Source: Saururus chinensis
Taxonomy: Eukaryota; Streptophyta; Magnoliopsida; Piperales; Saururaceae
Assembly (NCBI GenBank): GCA_035235625.1
Contig: CP141142.1
Location: forward strand, 44,557,644 to 44,621,643
DNA: 64,000 nt
Direction: 5' to 3'
Part shown: positions 24,967 to 36,957 of the stretch, one piece after another
How positions within the stretch are numbered: the first letter of the stretch is position 1
Layout of the letters: the number at the start of each line of letters is the position of its first letter
Program-made: the position numbers and the translations under genes
Notes under the pieces: generated by a model
Told to the model about the DNA's origin: nothing
Database searches by the model: none
Seen by the model: the letters and a program-made list of their open reading frames with translations, nothing else

Positions 24967-25904
24967 ACTTCTCGCCTCAACTTCATTTGCTACCTCTCTC
25001 TCTCTCTCCACCTTTGCCAACAACAATTTTTTCTACGTTGCCCTTGTCTTTGTCATTGATGTGAGAGACACCTCGCTTTCACAAAATCTTTGGAGTTTTC
25101 TCACCAGGAGTGAGGTCATGTTTGGGTAGAAGACACTAGAAAAGTGAAAAATACAGCATCTTAAAAGTGGGGTTAAGGTTTTAGAATTTGGGGTATTATT
25201 GGAAAAAATACATATGTTAGTACTTCAATTTAAAAATAATATCTGCCTCTGTAAAGGTACCCTCTCCCTTCACAAAATGTAGTTTTCCCTAGTCAATATT
25301 GAGAGCCCTCGTGGGTTGGGCCAAATCTAGTGCTGTGTGAATTTTGGGCTTTTGAAAATAGAGCTAGTTCAAAAACAATATTGGGCCAAAACACAAACAG
25401 CGGAATAGAAGGTAGCATCATAGATCTCTAATTCTTGCTATACAAAGTGTTCTTCTCCTGTTTACTCTTTAGTCGACTGAATCATAGAAATAATGATAAA
25501 TAAAGCTTCATGTTTTGTTTTCTTATGAGGATGGTATATGTTGCATTAGCTTTCTCATATTTTGAAATATTATTTATATTCATTTTATTTGAGTAAAAAA
25601 AATATCTGAAGAACTTTTTAAGTTATTCACTAAAATTATGCTTTGTATGCTCACACCCAAAAATCGCGCAATATGATATGTACAGCCCATGCCAACATGC
25701 GAGCCTTATACCTTCTTTGTGGTGTGCATGAGGCAAGCGCTTGGGCTGGAACACATGCAGCACTTTCATTTAACTAAAAAATGTAGATGATTTTTTTAGA
25801 TGAAAGTTCCTATCTAATCAAATTAAATGAAAATAACATCTTGCAAACTTTGACATAGAGAGTCATTCAGGGGCATGCATGCTTAAAATTTGTAGAATTT
25901 GATA

Positions 25905-26007
25905 CTCCTTTTGTCCCACATTAATAATTGTATTTAAAATTTTAAAATAAATTAATTTTAGTTTATTTTAAAAAATAAATAGAGCTATTAATGTCGAACG
26001 GAGGGAG
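25905..26007. mobile_element. Stowaway-type MITE, 103 bp
   Basis: Ends CTCCTTTTGTCCCACATTAA and, on the complement, CTCCCTCCGTTCGACATTAA. Flanked by TA on both sides (25,903-25,904 and 26,008-26,009). Almost entirely a hairpin. Confidence 0.8.
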
Positions 26008-26024
26008 TATCTCTAAGTAATGTA

Positions 26025-26147
26025 CTCCCTAAGCCCTACATTACTAGCTACATTTAGTTTTTCAAATGAACTAATTTTAGTTTTTGTGTATTAAAATTAG
26101 TTCATTTTGAAAAACCAAATATAACTATTAATTTGGAACAGAAAAAG
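26025..26147. mobile_element. Stowaway-type MITE, 123 bp
   Basis: Left end CTCCCTAAGCCCTACATTAC; the complement of the right end is CTTTTTCTGTTCCAAATTAA. Inner arms TTTTTCAAATGAACTAATTT and AAATTAGTTCATTTTGAAAA are complementary. TA at both flanks. It begins only 18 bp after the previous MITE. Confidence 0.75.
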
Positions 26148-27469
26148 TACAATTTTGTATATAAAAGGCTTTTTTATATAAAAAAATTAACATAAGCCTA
26201 TGTTCACGTGTGCCAATGTGACCCAAATAATGCAAGCTATCATATCGAGATCCGCCTTCACGCATTAATAGAGGTTAGTGCAGGTGATTTAAACTCTTTG
26301 CCCCCATTCTAATAAACAATATCGGATCAAAATCTAATGGCCCATGTTATCGAGCTCAGGCTAACTTGCATGAGCTCAAACTCATACCAACCAGCTACTT
26401 TTGATATGCATAAAGCAAAATTATGCACCAAAACACAACTAGAAGCTTATAATTAGTATTTACAATCTCTTTTACTCTGTATGAATTGCAACTTCATCTT
26501 ATTCTTTTAATATATTCCAGCTCTAAGTAGAGTAAAATGATTGCCCACCTTCCTAAACATTGAAATGAATCTATGTAAAAAATTTATTTTCCAATTTCAC
26601 TTTTGGCTACCTACTATTGTAATGTCCGGGAATTTTTTGAACATTTGAAGTTAACCACTTAGAAAATTAGTATGTTTAACCCATTGACTTTCTCAGAAAA
26701 ATAACTTTTGAAGTAAAAATATTTAAGCGCTGAGACCAATGTGGATAGAAAATCAATAGAAAGAGATTCAAAACACCACTAATATCGCGCAAATCAGAGT
26801 TCAAATGAGGGAGATACGACCGTTCAAAATGACCATATTATCCAGAACCAATTTACCAGAATTAGAGTGTGATTGGGTCGTCTTAATAAATTTGGTGACC
26901 CAGTTAATTGAAGTGACTAAATTTAGTTAAAAAATAGCTCAAGTAGGCATCCTAGTAGGGGGTGTTTGGCCTAACTTCTAAAGGGATTAGAAACCCTAAT
27001 CTCTATGATTATAAAAAGGCTAATTAGGGCTTCTTTGGGGGAGTCTTTGAGCTTTTGGGGTGGGTGAGAGAGGAGCCACCGATGGATTTTTTGGTAAATA
27101 AGTTAGAGACAATGATGAGGAGGAGTGAGCATGAAGACCGAAGTCTTAACGAGGTAAGACCATTTAATAACTCTATTCCCGATACTAATCGTTGTATGAT
27201 GCATGATTAGAGGCTTTAATGTGAATTACACCATATGCAATCCCCCCCGGGGCTCGCTAAACTACCTTCTAGATATGGCCAACATGTTGATCGCCTATTG
27301 GTCGGCATGCACTGCACCCCCATGGGCAAGCTGTTGCGTTGCCGGTCATTGTTTGGTGGGCTGACCATCTTTTTGTGAGTTTAATATTTGTCTACTCAAC
27401 CTAGCAGATTACTACATTGCCCCTAGTCAATTATCTAACAAAGATAAAGACTACTAGATATGACTTCTT

Positions 27470-28643
27470 TGTGCAGAATTTTCTTATAAAGCAAAAACAA
27501 GTAAAATCTCTCTCAAAATGCACTCATGATGTATCAATCTATACAACACAATAGTTTTAACGTGGAAAATCTGAACTTGGGTAAAAAAACCATGATAGAT
27601 TCAAAGGAATTAAAACAATGTACTACTAACAAGCAAGACAATTACATCGACACAAGAAAATCACCAACCTTTGTTTTGAATCTAATACAAAGTCCTTTGT
27701 TTAGATATCCACAAAGTCTTATCATTGTTGGCCTTCAAGTCTTCTCCCTCAAGCACTTGAAACTTTTATTCCTTCTTACTTTGTCTTTGTCTTCTTCTAG
27801 TTTTCAACAAGCTCATTTTTGTTGTATTTACTTTTACCTCTTGGAATCTTTAATCTCCCACTGAAGGTTTTCTACAATTCCTCTTTGAAACTTCCATGTG
27901 AAATTTCTTTTTAGTTGTGGAATAGATTAATGAATTTACCATTGATCCTCAACTCCAGATTTATACGAACTCTTCAAAGAAAACAATATCCAAAGGTAGA
28001 ATCCCTTCTTCTCCAATTTTCTCTCTCAAAATTTGTCACTTCTTATCATTTATAAAGCTCTTCAGACTGATATAGGTCTTTAGCTTCAACAAGAAAGGAA
28101 ATTGAATTTGGAATGACTTATTTAGGGTAACTAGAACTATTAGTGATCGATTATTTCAGACAGTGATCAATCGTTCACTGTTTTCTAAACATACAATACT
28201 TTGAGCGATTGATTGATATATGAAGCGATTTTTCTATAACTCTCAGTTTCATTATACACAGGGCTGAATCAATTACCGATTAATCATTCTCTTCTCCTTT
28301 ATGTCCATTGATTGATCGTTTGACTATATAAATTATAGTTTTACTATTTGTATCTTAAAACCTCTTTAAACCCCTAAAATTACTTTTGAAATTTCTCTAA
28401 GTGATTTTGGTATGTGAATGTGACCTAAATATGCTTCAAAAACCTTTAATCTTCTTTAGTATTATGTCTTAAGCCATAAGAACATGTATGCTCATATTTT
28501 TTAAGTTTGTCAATTTCAAATATGACTTAACCACAACTACATCTAATCAAATTTTAAGACTAAGTATATACCCAAGGTTTCTAACATAATTTTTACAAAG
28601 ACATTAGCTAATAAACCTAACATCTGACTCATATGTTCTTACA
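27470..28643 (-). mobile_element. Ty1/copia-type solo LTR
   Basis: Same family as the LTR at 3,129-4,303: starts TGTGCAGAATTTTC, contains TTTTAACGTGGAAAATC, ends ATATGTTCTTACA. About 1.17 kb. CTTCT occurs one base before the left end and directly after the right end (28,644-28,648), a plausible TSD. No internal region is present. It interrupts family B copy 2. Confidence 0.65.
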
Positions 28644-28922
28644 CTTCTCCCTTCCATCTTCGCATTGAAGAAATAGAGGACAACAGTAGAGTGCATACTG
28701 CTAGATTGTGGGACAATGTACCGGCCCCTTCCACCCCTCTATTCTCGACCCATTTTTTGCAAAGACCCGCCAAGCAATGCCCCTGCAAACCCACTGTCCT
28801 CTTGCTCTTCTTAGCCTCTCTACCTGTTGGATGAGGAGGCGATGTGGTCAGAGTTGGTAGTATGGGCGCTGGTGATGACTCAGTTGTCACCTTCTACTAT
28901 GAATCAGCTTAGGGTGGTAGAG

Positions 28923-30954
28923 TGTAATGCCCCAGAATTTCAATGTGTTTAAATTTGAAAAGTTGAGACCATTTGCAAGTTTTAGGGCCCAATAACGGTT
29001 TTTTTTAAATTGGACTATTTAGAACTTGATTCATTTAGAGGAGCCTTAAGATATTTAATAGGGATCAGAGAGACGAATATATCGAGCCCAAGAAAGCATC
29101 AATCAGACACTGGTATCATAGGCTATGGCCTCAAGAAGTGTGTTATGGGCGAGACCCACTTTAATTTAGCGAGAAAACATGCCCTTGTGCGGATTTTTTT
29201 CAAAGGGCTTGTCAATACGAGTCAATGGTACTAAGAGCACACAAATCGGAGTTCAAGGTAAGGAGTTACGCCTGTTCAAAGTTTTAAATTTTGTTTTATA
29301 TTAAATACGAAACTTAAAAATTAAAATGTATCAACAGTGCTGACGTAGTAGACCATGGCAGCACAACACAGGCCATGCCTGTGCGTGCATCAGCACTAAT
29401 GCATGCTAGTAGAATGGCTTTTTTTAGCCATTGGATGCAGCCACGTGGTGTGCATCTGACGACTCTTTTTGTTATAAATAGGGGAGGGGGGGGGCTTTCC
29501 AACTCGCCCTAAATTTTTGTCCCTTCTTCTTCTTTGAGCTATGCCCTCTATCAAACTTTTAAACTCCAATTTTAAGTCATTTCTCGTTCGATTCCTTCCA
29601 TTAAAAAATCGTCCCTAGTTAATTTGAGGGCACTCTACATCGTAGAAAGGTCCGTTTTTCAAGTTAGCTACTCTAAAAGGAGAGAACAACCTAGGGTAAG
29701 GGGAAGCTCCATCCGCCGCTTTTAGGCTGAGAGGAAGAAAATGTCCTAGTTAAAGGGGAGACTCTATCCGCCACTTCCGGTCCAAAAGAAGAATTCTTCT
29801 GAGTGTAAGGGGAGGCTCCGCCTGCCGCTTCTGAGCCTGAAAAGAGATCTTGTCCCAAAGTGAGGGAAGGTTCCGCCCGCAGCTCTTAAGTCTGGGAAAG
29901 AGACAAGGCTCCAACTATCGGCTGTTACTCCATTTAATTTCAAGAACAAAGAGTAAGTGGTTTTAAACTCTAATTCTATGCTACGATTATGCTATACGAT
30001 TTTGCATTTATTTCACAAAAGATTGTTTAAAAAAAAATGATATTTATTAGGGGTCGGGTGGACACTAAAACAATAGCATATCATACACCTCTAAGATGGA
30101 TTTCATCATGATATGAACCTTAAAATATTAGTATTATTTGAATGATATTATGATTGATTATGATTGAATTTGAAGGGTAGTTATTTAGCATAAGGCCTAA
30201 AAGCTATTATCAATTTTGAATGGTAGCTATTTGGTATAAAGCTCAAAAGCTATCGGAGTTATGACTCCTAGGTATCGCTAATTAAGGCATATGGCACACC
30301 CATAAAATGAGATATTATTGGAAGATCTCTTTCATTCCGATCACGTTGCCCCACAAGCACAGGTGTATGCTGCTCTCATATCAGTGACATTTTGTGAATG
30401 ATATCCAATCCAATTTTAAATTTTTTATCTTATTTTGCTTACAAACAATTTATCCGAATTTATTTGATTCCGTGAAGAACTATTTTATCTGACTTTTTGT
30501 ATAAGAAGAGTGTTGGATTATGTTAGTCGATAATACTATTTTGAGTCAATTTTTGGATATAAATTATTATGAGAATATTTTATGCATATTTTTTATATTT
30601 TATGTTTTAGCATGTTGATATAATTTAATTCTATCTATTGAGTATAATTATACTCACCCAACCCTTTGACTTTGCAGGTTTGAATGAAGAAGATGATATT
30701 AAGGAAGATTGCCTGTAGAACTTTGAAAGATCTACATTTTTTATTTACTTTATCATGTTCTTTTGTTATGTATTAATTTTGGACGTGTGCAACTTTGATT
30801 TTGCTAAGGCATGATATTGTTTTGTAAAGTTTTTGTAACTATGTAAATTAATGAATAGTTACTCTTCTATATACAGTTAATATTGGCCCATATTTTTATT
30901 TCGAATTGTCGACACTCTGACCTTTAAAGTAATTTTAAAAGTTGGGGCACTACA
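28923..30954 (+). mobile_element. LTR, family C, copy 2 (solo, ~2.0 kb)
   Basis: Bounded by TGTAATGCCCCAG and TTGGGGCACTACA. Flanks TAGAG (28,918-28,922) and CAGAG (30,955-30,959) are a TSD with one change. The TATA box TTATAAATAGGGG near 29,471 is followed by a leader with ~63-bp tandem repeats. Toward the end, TATACTCACCCAACCCTTTG parallels TATACACCCATCCTCAAATT in copy 3. Non-coding. Confidence 0.75.
29690..29910 (+). repeat. Tandem repeat, ~63-bp unit, about 4 units, in the family C leader
   Basis: Units of the form GGTAAGGGGAAGCTCCATCC, GCCGCTTNTNRGCCTGA, AAAGAGAT. They are the counterpart of the ~60-bp units at 8,665-9,150. Confidence 0.7.
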
Positions 30955-31749
30955 CAGAGTCCTGTTGCCTGTGGCCAAGGAGTCACCGTACGGCCCTGCC
31001 CCTCTTCCATCCACCTCCAGCAAAAGGTTTGTTGGAGGGAAGTGTTGCCAAGCTGCTAGCCTAACCTAGAACTAGGCCAGTGGGCCCAATCCGCTGGACC
31101 GGTCTAGTAGGGTAGGCCAGTGGCTGGGTATTTTGGGCCCTCCCCACGGCTAGGCCTGCTGGCTTGGGCGAAGCAGGCTAGGCCCATGGGGTATAAAAAA
31201 GTATTGAATCGGGTCCATTCTAGGACCTTCTACTTGCTGATTTTTTTGTGTGTAAAAATCACCATTGCACCCAATGACCAGAGTGTTCTGATCAAGTTCA
31301 CCAAGGGAAAAATCCTAAAGGTTGTCAAATGACCATATTTACCCTTATAAGTGAACCATAGTAATATTTAATTACTGCTACAACTTAAAACCCAAGCATA
31401 GGTAATGAAGTAATAAAGTACTTAGTAAATCCGAGGTTGATCCCACGAAGAATACTAATTTTAGGGAATATGAAATTAAAATAACTAATTATGACTTCGA
31501 AGTTATCAAAATTAGATTTAAAATAATTTATATTGAAAATCTAAAGAGACAAAACTAAAAACTTCAAAGAAAATTGCACGGAGGATTAAACCAAGGCATC
31601 GAATCCATACTTGATCCACATGTATCATCAACCCTAGTCCAAATTCATACAATACCAAAGGAAACCTTAACTTTAATTAATTAGCAAGAACATCCACCTC
31701 TTGACCGACATCCCCATCATCCAGCCATCAGAGCTCCGACTCTTCCGTG

Positions 31750-32021
31750 ATGGCCACTTCCTCCTTTGCCTCCATTCTCCTCCAATTCGATGAGGTGATA
31801 TTTAGTGTAGACCAAGGATGGAGACTAGTCATAGCAAAGAAACAGGTCGACACTTAGGATGATGAATATCTTGCCGTCATCCGGAAGAAGCTCTCTACCA
31901 TCCATACCGAGTGTTTACTCACATGGGATGGTGAAGTTGTCACCTTAGGGGTCCGTGGAGTCTATGGAGCCATGTGGGACTTTAGATTTGGGAGGTCCGA
32001 GTTCAACCTCTTTGTTGGAGG
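31750..32021 (+). pseudogene. Broken coding-like fragment of unknown origin
   Basis: From the ATG at 31,750 a mostly open frame gives a peptide with a plausible protein composition, including the phrases QGWRLVIAKKQ, TECLLTWDGEVV and GVYGAMWDF. It is interrupted and then ends at a nested LTR. I do not recognise the family. It lies within the LTR-like insertion at 31,376-34,412, so it could be a gene piece carried by that element, part of the element itself, or a chance frame. Confidence 0.3.
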
Positions 32022-33138
32022 TGTAACAACCCTACATTTTAGTATTATCTTTATCCTCAAATAAAGTTAATATAAATTTTAATTCAGTACAATTTATTAT
32101 TTAATGATTTCTTAAGTATTTGTTAAAGCTTGAAGAGATGAGTGTAACAAGGCAAAGAACACATGAAACGGAGGTCAAGAGTGAAAGTTATAACATCGGA
32201 AAACATGTCACGTGGGCAAGACCCACTTGAAAAGTGTGAGATAACCTGCTCATTCATAGAGCTCATTGATACAAGCTCAACAATACCAAGAACACACTGT
32301 ATAAGTGAGGGTGAAACGTATTTCACACCTCATTTTCCTCCTCCTCTTCTTACTTTTACTGTTTATGGGACTACTCTAAAGCCGAGAGAGCCTTAAGGAG
32401 GGGCTTTCACTACCGTAACCTAAGAACGTTAAAGGTAGGTGGTCTTAGTTTCTAAACTTATGTTTTTATTTTAATTCATTGGGATTTTATTAAAGATTCT
32501 TTTTAACTTATTTTGAAAAAAAACTCTATTTTGAAGATTTACCTTCCTTTGAAGAAACATGTTTTGGGTAATCGTACCCTCTGGATAGTTCATTGTTTCT
32601 TAAAACTAGGAATTATCATGATGAAGATTCTGGATACCACCACACTTGGCTCTAACATGCACAGGAACTGGGATATTATGGAAAACTCCATTTCCTTCTA
32701 TCTCCCATTGCCCCATGCGGATGTAAGTTGTTTCTATCATGACTTTTTGTGATTATTTCTTTTTGAACTTTGTTATTTTTTGAGTATTTATTTAGAAGCA
32801 TGAACAATATTACTATGTTCATGAAGCATATTTGAAGAATTTAGAACAACTGACTAAGTATAAATGTATACACCCATCCTCAAATTCTACAGGTGCAACT
32901 ACCAAACAGGAAGAAGTGAATTTTGTAGTTCAAAATATCTATTTTGTTCTTGTTAAAGTTATGTAATATTTGTAATGATTGATGTACAAATGCATGTTAT
33001 ACCACTTTTTTGGAATTTTGTATAATACAATGCATGCCAAAGTTACTCTTTTGTACTCAGTGATCCTTGGCACTTAGAAATGTATCGATGTGTTTCCAAT
33101 TTTATTTTTTTTATTACAAATTTTGACGGGGCATCACA
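32022..33138 (+). mobile_element. LTR, family C, copy 3 (solo, ~1.1 kb)
   Basis: Bounded by TGTAACAACCCTAC and TTTGACGGGGCATCACA. Flanks GGAGG (32,017-32,021) and AGAGG (33,139-33,143) form a TSD with one change. It contains AGCTCATTGATACAAGCTCA, comparable to GGCTCATTGATATGAGCCCA in copy 1, and the TATACACCCATCCTC phrase shared with copy 2. It lacks the long tandem-repeat leader, which explains its shorter length. Confidence 0.7.
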
Positions 33139-36100
33139 AGAGGTGCCCTACACTTCATGAACATCCATCAAATCAGTCAGACTATGGGAGTCATGAACAG
33201 TGATTGCTACAGTACTTCATCTTCTTCCTTCAGCCAGTGCTAGGTACCCACAACTTGAAATTTTTTTCTCTACTTTTCTGCTCCGCCTTTCTATTTTGGA
33301 CATGAGTTCCCTCTTTGATATCAGCTTGGATGTTGTTTTGGTATCTTCACTTCTTGGCCAATCAGAAAGAGTCATGTCTCTACTTCAGTTCGTTAGCTTT
33401 GTTTCAACCAATCACGATGACCCCTTGCACATCACGACTCCATTTGATAAATCCTCCAATTTGTTAGTTTCAGTTTAAATAAAAAAAACTAATCAAAGAG
33501 AATTGCTTGCTAATCCAATCCAGAAGTACAATATGAACATCATGACTCTTCCTACTATTATGCTGCTTCAGAACCATTTTTGGTCCACTAGTTTTCTCAT
33601 CCAACCCTTCCTTCCCACTCACGTTGGTTCAAGCATAAATAGCTAAACCTTTCTCTAGTTTCATACTAAAGAGCCCAAAACTCTTAAAAATTACTTCTAA
33701 TCCCTTGGGTTTAATTGGTCGAGATTGCTATGACACTTTCTAACAAGATGAAAGCTTCAATGAATCTATTAATGACGGATCAAAACTCCTTGTCATTGTC
33801 AACTCCAAATTTCTACCTCTCAAAGACTCTAAATATAAAATTTGAAACAGCCATCTCGTCTAGAAATGAGTTGGGAACAAAACCCCTAATTCAATTTTCG
33901 TGATTATAAACTCTTCAGACTTCAATTTTATCATTTTTCCCAATTGCTTCATGTTTCTGCAATCTAGAAAGTTTTGTCCAACTAATTGTCCGAATTCATG
34001 TTTGAGAAGATGACTCTTGTTCACTTGGTTGTCCATATTTTTGTCCACTTTTTTGTTTTGTTCATTAAACTCTTTTGTTCATATCCATTTCAAATGTACT
34101 TGTGACTCTGGAAAGCTGTGCAAATCACTTGTAAGTGTGCCAAGAGTGTTGTGAATACTTCCACACATTGTCCAAGGGCCTCAAAAAATGTGTCTTACCT
34201 ACAAAACATAGAAGAATCAAATTTTAGATGTATAACAATAGTAAAAAAATTCATATATATGACTAACCAAATAAATGGAAGTAATTTAATAAATTAAACT
34301 TATAATTTCTATCATAACACTAATAAACCATAATTAGCTCTAAATTAACTTAATCCTATACTAAGCAAATTCAGTAAAAAGGTTGTAAAATGAATAAAAT
34401 CCACGTTTATCAATTACTCGACTTGGGCTCTGGTTCAAGGGCTTATGAGTGGAGTTAAAAATGAGAAAAATCTTAGTGAGAGGTTCGTGTGCACTATGAA
34501 TATTGACCATTTTGCCCCTAAGGTTAAAGGTGAACCAAGGTCGGTTCAAGGAGTTCACGACCCTGTGAAAATGCTAGGAAAACTACCATAGGTTCATGAC
34601 CTCAAGGAGTACCCTTGAGCTCAATTATGAACCCATTATAGTTTAGGAAGGCCCTAAACAAAATAATAAAAATACCCCTTTGAGCAAACTGTCACATTTA
34701 CGTGAATGGAATCACGAACCAATTAAAAAGTAGAACATCTTGCAAAGAAAATGACTCAAAAACAAAGGAAGGAGAGTAAGATGACCAGAATGATCAAAGG
34801 AGAAGACCGTAACTTATGTGGGAGGATTACGAGTCTACCCGTTTTCACGGAAATGGATATCCTAACTGGAGGAGAGTAAGGGCACTTTATAATAATAATA
34901 AATGCCTTCAAATGGAATTAGTGAGCCCAGTATACAAAGACCTTTTAAAGTCATAGTGTTATAGGAAATGGCGGGAAGAACCCTCATTCTCATAGTTTTA
35001 AGGTAGTGAATACATGTGTCTGCAATGCATTGAATCATTAGGATAATATATACGTAACTTGCATGATACATAAGAGTTATTTACATTTTTGGGCTTGAAT
35101 TTGTATAGCCCTAGCCCTTCAAATGAGTGCAATGGGCCTCAGTTTACTACTAATGGGCTTGAGTCCTATTAGGGTTGTCGATTGGGACTTGCTTGAGTCC
35201 ATGTTACTTATGTTTACCTACTCTAATGCATGCTTTTGATGTTGATGTGTTAGTAATATAATGGTAACTTAAGATTAATGAAGATTAATCAAGAAAGATT
35301 GGTTGACTTTGGAGTGAAGGAAGAACACCTAATTAAGATAAAAACTAAAATACCTTTAATGAGGTTTGAGACTGGTTCATGCAATGAACATGGCCCTGAT
35401 ATAGGAACATACCATAGTTAATGAACTAAGGATAATTATGGGATTTTACCCTAGTCTATGGAGAATAATAAGGTTTGAGATGATTTCCAAGTCATGACTC
35501 ATTGGTTATTTATTGTAACGCCCGAGATTTTTTATCCCTTTTTTTCTTAAAACTCATAGAAATTTTTTTTTCCATAAATCGGAGTCAAAACGATAAAATC
35601 AAAACTTGTATAAATATTTTATAATTTAAAACATCATACGGTTAAACATCGTACTACCAAATCAAATATCCTCAGGCGCTACCCGAAAACACACGTACGA
35701 ATAAATTTGCTATGATCATAGACTTTTAAATACAAATCACTCTCCCAGGCATCCCTGAGTACAAGTCCCATAACAGTCCACTGACTGATCCAAATGAAAG
35801 TCCAGAAAAAACATCTTAAAGTCTCATCTCACTCAATACAGGGGATCGTGGCATAAGTAACTTGCAAAGAGTCAAGCAAATACCTGAGTCAACGGGAATC
35901 AATCCACCGCTGAAACGAGCGTCCATCTCCGGGAGCTCTCCGCACAACCTGCAAAACCTCCCGTACAACGGGGCTAAAAATAGTAGGGTGAGTATTTTTA
36001 TATTCAGTAGGAAAATACCCAGTAGGAAAATCCCAAACGGTGAACTCACAAGTTCATAAGTACATGCGTCATGCAACTCAAACATGAAGCAAAAGCATAT

Positions 36101-36160
36101 CAATATCATGCTTAAACTCATACAAACATACCAAATGCACCAACGTGCCATAGACATAGC

Positions 36161-36240
36161 GAAGGCACCATCGTGCCAAAATCATACCAAAGGCACTATC
36201 GTGCCAAAATCATACCGGAGGCACCATCGTGCCAGAATCA
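36161..36240 (+). repeat. Tandem repeat, ~29-bp unit, 3 units
   Basis: AAGGCACCATCGTGCCAAAA followed by TCATACC recurs three times with small changes, and a partial unit precedes it. Each unit contains the short palindrome GGCACCATCGTGCC. Part of the family A LTR. Confidence 0.75.
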
Positions 36241-36274
36241 TATTATCCAATCAACTTACACAAACACCCTTATC

Positions 36275-36640
36275 CAGGGTCATACAACTTACTCGTACCA
36301 TCGTACGCATACTCAAACAACATACGCATACTTGTACAACCTTACTCGTACAATCGTATGCTCACTCATACAGCTTACACATACATGTACGACCTTACTC
36401 GTATAATCAGACTCGTACGACCTTACTCGTACAGTTTGCACAAAATCATACTTACTATCTTACCCAAAAACATATTCCCACAATCGTACTCATACTCTTA
36501 CAGTCGTGCTTCTCCACATACTCTTACAATCATGCTCATGCTCACCCTTACAGTCCTGCTCATACACATACAGTCGTACTCACACTCATACAGTCGTACT
36601 CACACTCGTACAGTCGTACTCGTACACATAATCGTACATA
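36275..36640 (+). repeat. Degenerate repeat of CTTACTCGTACA / CAGTCGTACTCAC words
   Basis: About 365 bp built from recurring 10-18 bp words such as TACTCGTACAATCGTA and ACAGTCGTACTCACACTC. The overlapping long frames here (36,084-36,672) encode only repeated Tyr/Ser/His/Thr-rich text. The same degenerate tract is visible in family A copy 1 (about 6,970-7,150) and, inverted, near 17,500-17,730. Confidence 0.65.
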
Positions 36641-36875
36641 TATCAACGACCACTGAAGCTCATTACAACTAATAAGCTCCAGCGTCGAAATGGAAAAGAA
36701 TGTCACTGGGGCAACACCTTAACCTCCGGGGAGTGACTAGACGCCATGGACTTTTCCGAAGGTAAGGCACACCAATGCTCATGGGGCACTGGATCAAATA
36801 GGCAAGAGTAGATCCACGATACTACTTACCTGAGCGCACAAACATAAACACTCACACATAAGGGGTCATACAGTT

Positions 36876-36957
36876 GCCCACCATAATGGGTCTTATAGTG
36901 CCATAGAATCGCCCACCATAATGGGTCTTATAGTGCCAGAGAATCGCCCACCATAAT
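36876..36957 (+). repeat. Tandem repeat, ~36-bp unit, left part (split by the Tekay insertion)
   Basis: The unit GCCCACCATAATGGGTCTTA, then TAGTGCCAGAGAATC, occurs two and a half times here. It continues at 45,541 after the inserted element. CCACCATAATGGG is an imperfect palindrome. Confidence 0.8.
36953..36957. repeat. Target-site duplication, left (ATAAT) of the Tekay element
   Basis: ATAAT immediately before the TG of the left LTR; an identical ATAAT follows the right LTR at 45,541-45,545. Confidence 0.9.

Larger units (their letters stand above)
20501..26617. other. AT-rich spacer between the two transposon nests
   Basis: Contains the MITEs and the minisatellite listed separately, and a short CT run near 24,990-25,008. 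No host gene, RNA gene or conserved coding motif was recognised. The frames at 21,363-21,812 and 22,854-23,078 are hydrophobic or AT-driven and have no family resemblance. Confidence 0.5.
31376..34412 (-). mobile_element. LTR-like insertion, possibly Tat/Athila-type solo LTR
   Basis: Starts TGCTACAACTTAAAACCC and ends CACGTTTATCA, with a perfect ATTAC duplication at 31,371-31,375 and 34,413-34,417. The host family B sequence reads across when it is removed. On the complement, TTCGTGGGATCAACCTCGG (31,431-31,449) resembles the GTGGGATTCGACC phrase near the 3' end of Tat/Athila-type LTRs, which gives minus orientation. A family C LTR (32,022-33,138) is nested inside. No direct repeat of its own ends was found, so it is a solo LTR or a small non-autonomous element of ~1.9 kb. 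Confidence 0.6.

Noticed and set aside
36084-36672. Open frames of 190 and 147 codons rich in Tyr, His, Ser and Thr
   Set aside because: Direct translation of short DNA repeats in several frames at once; no independent coding signal.
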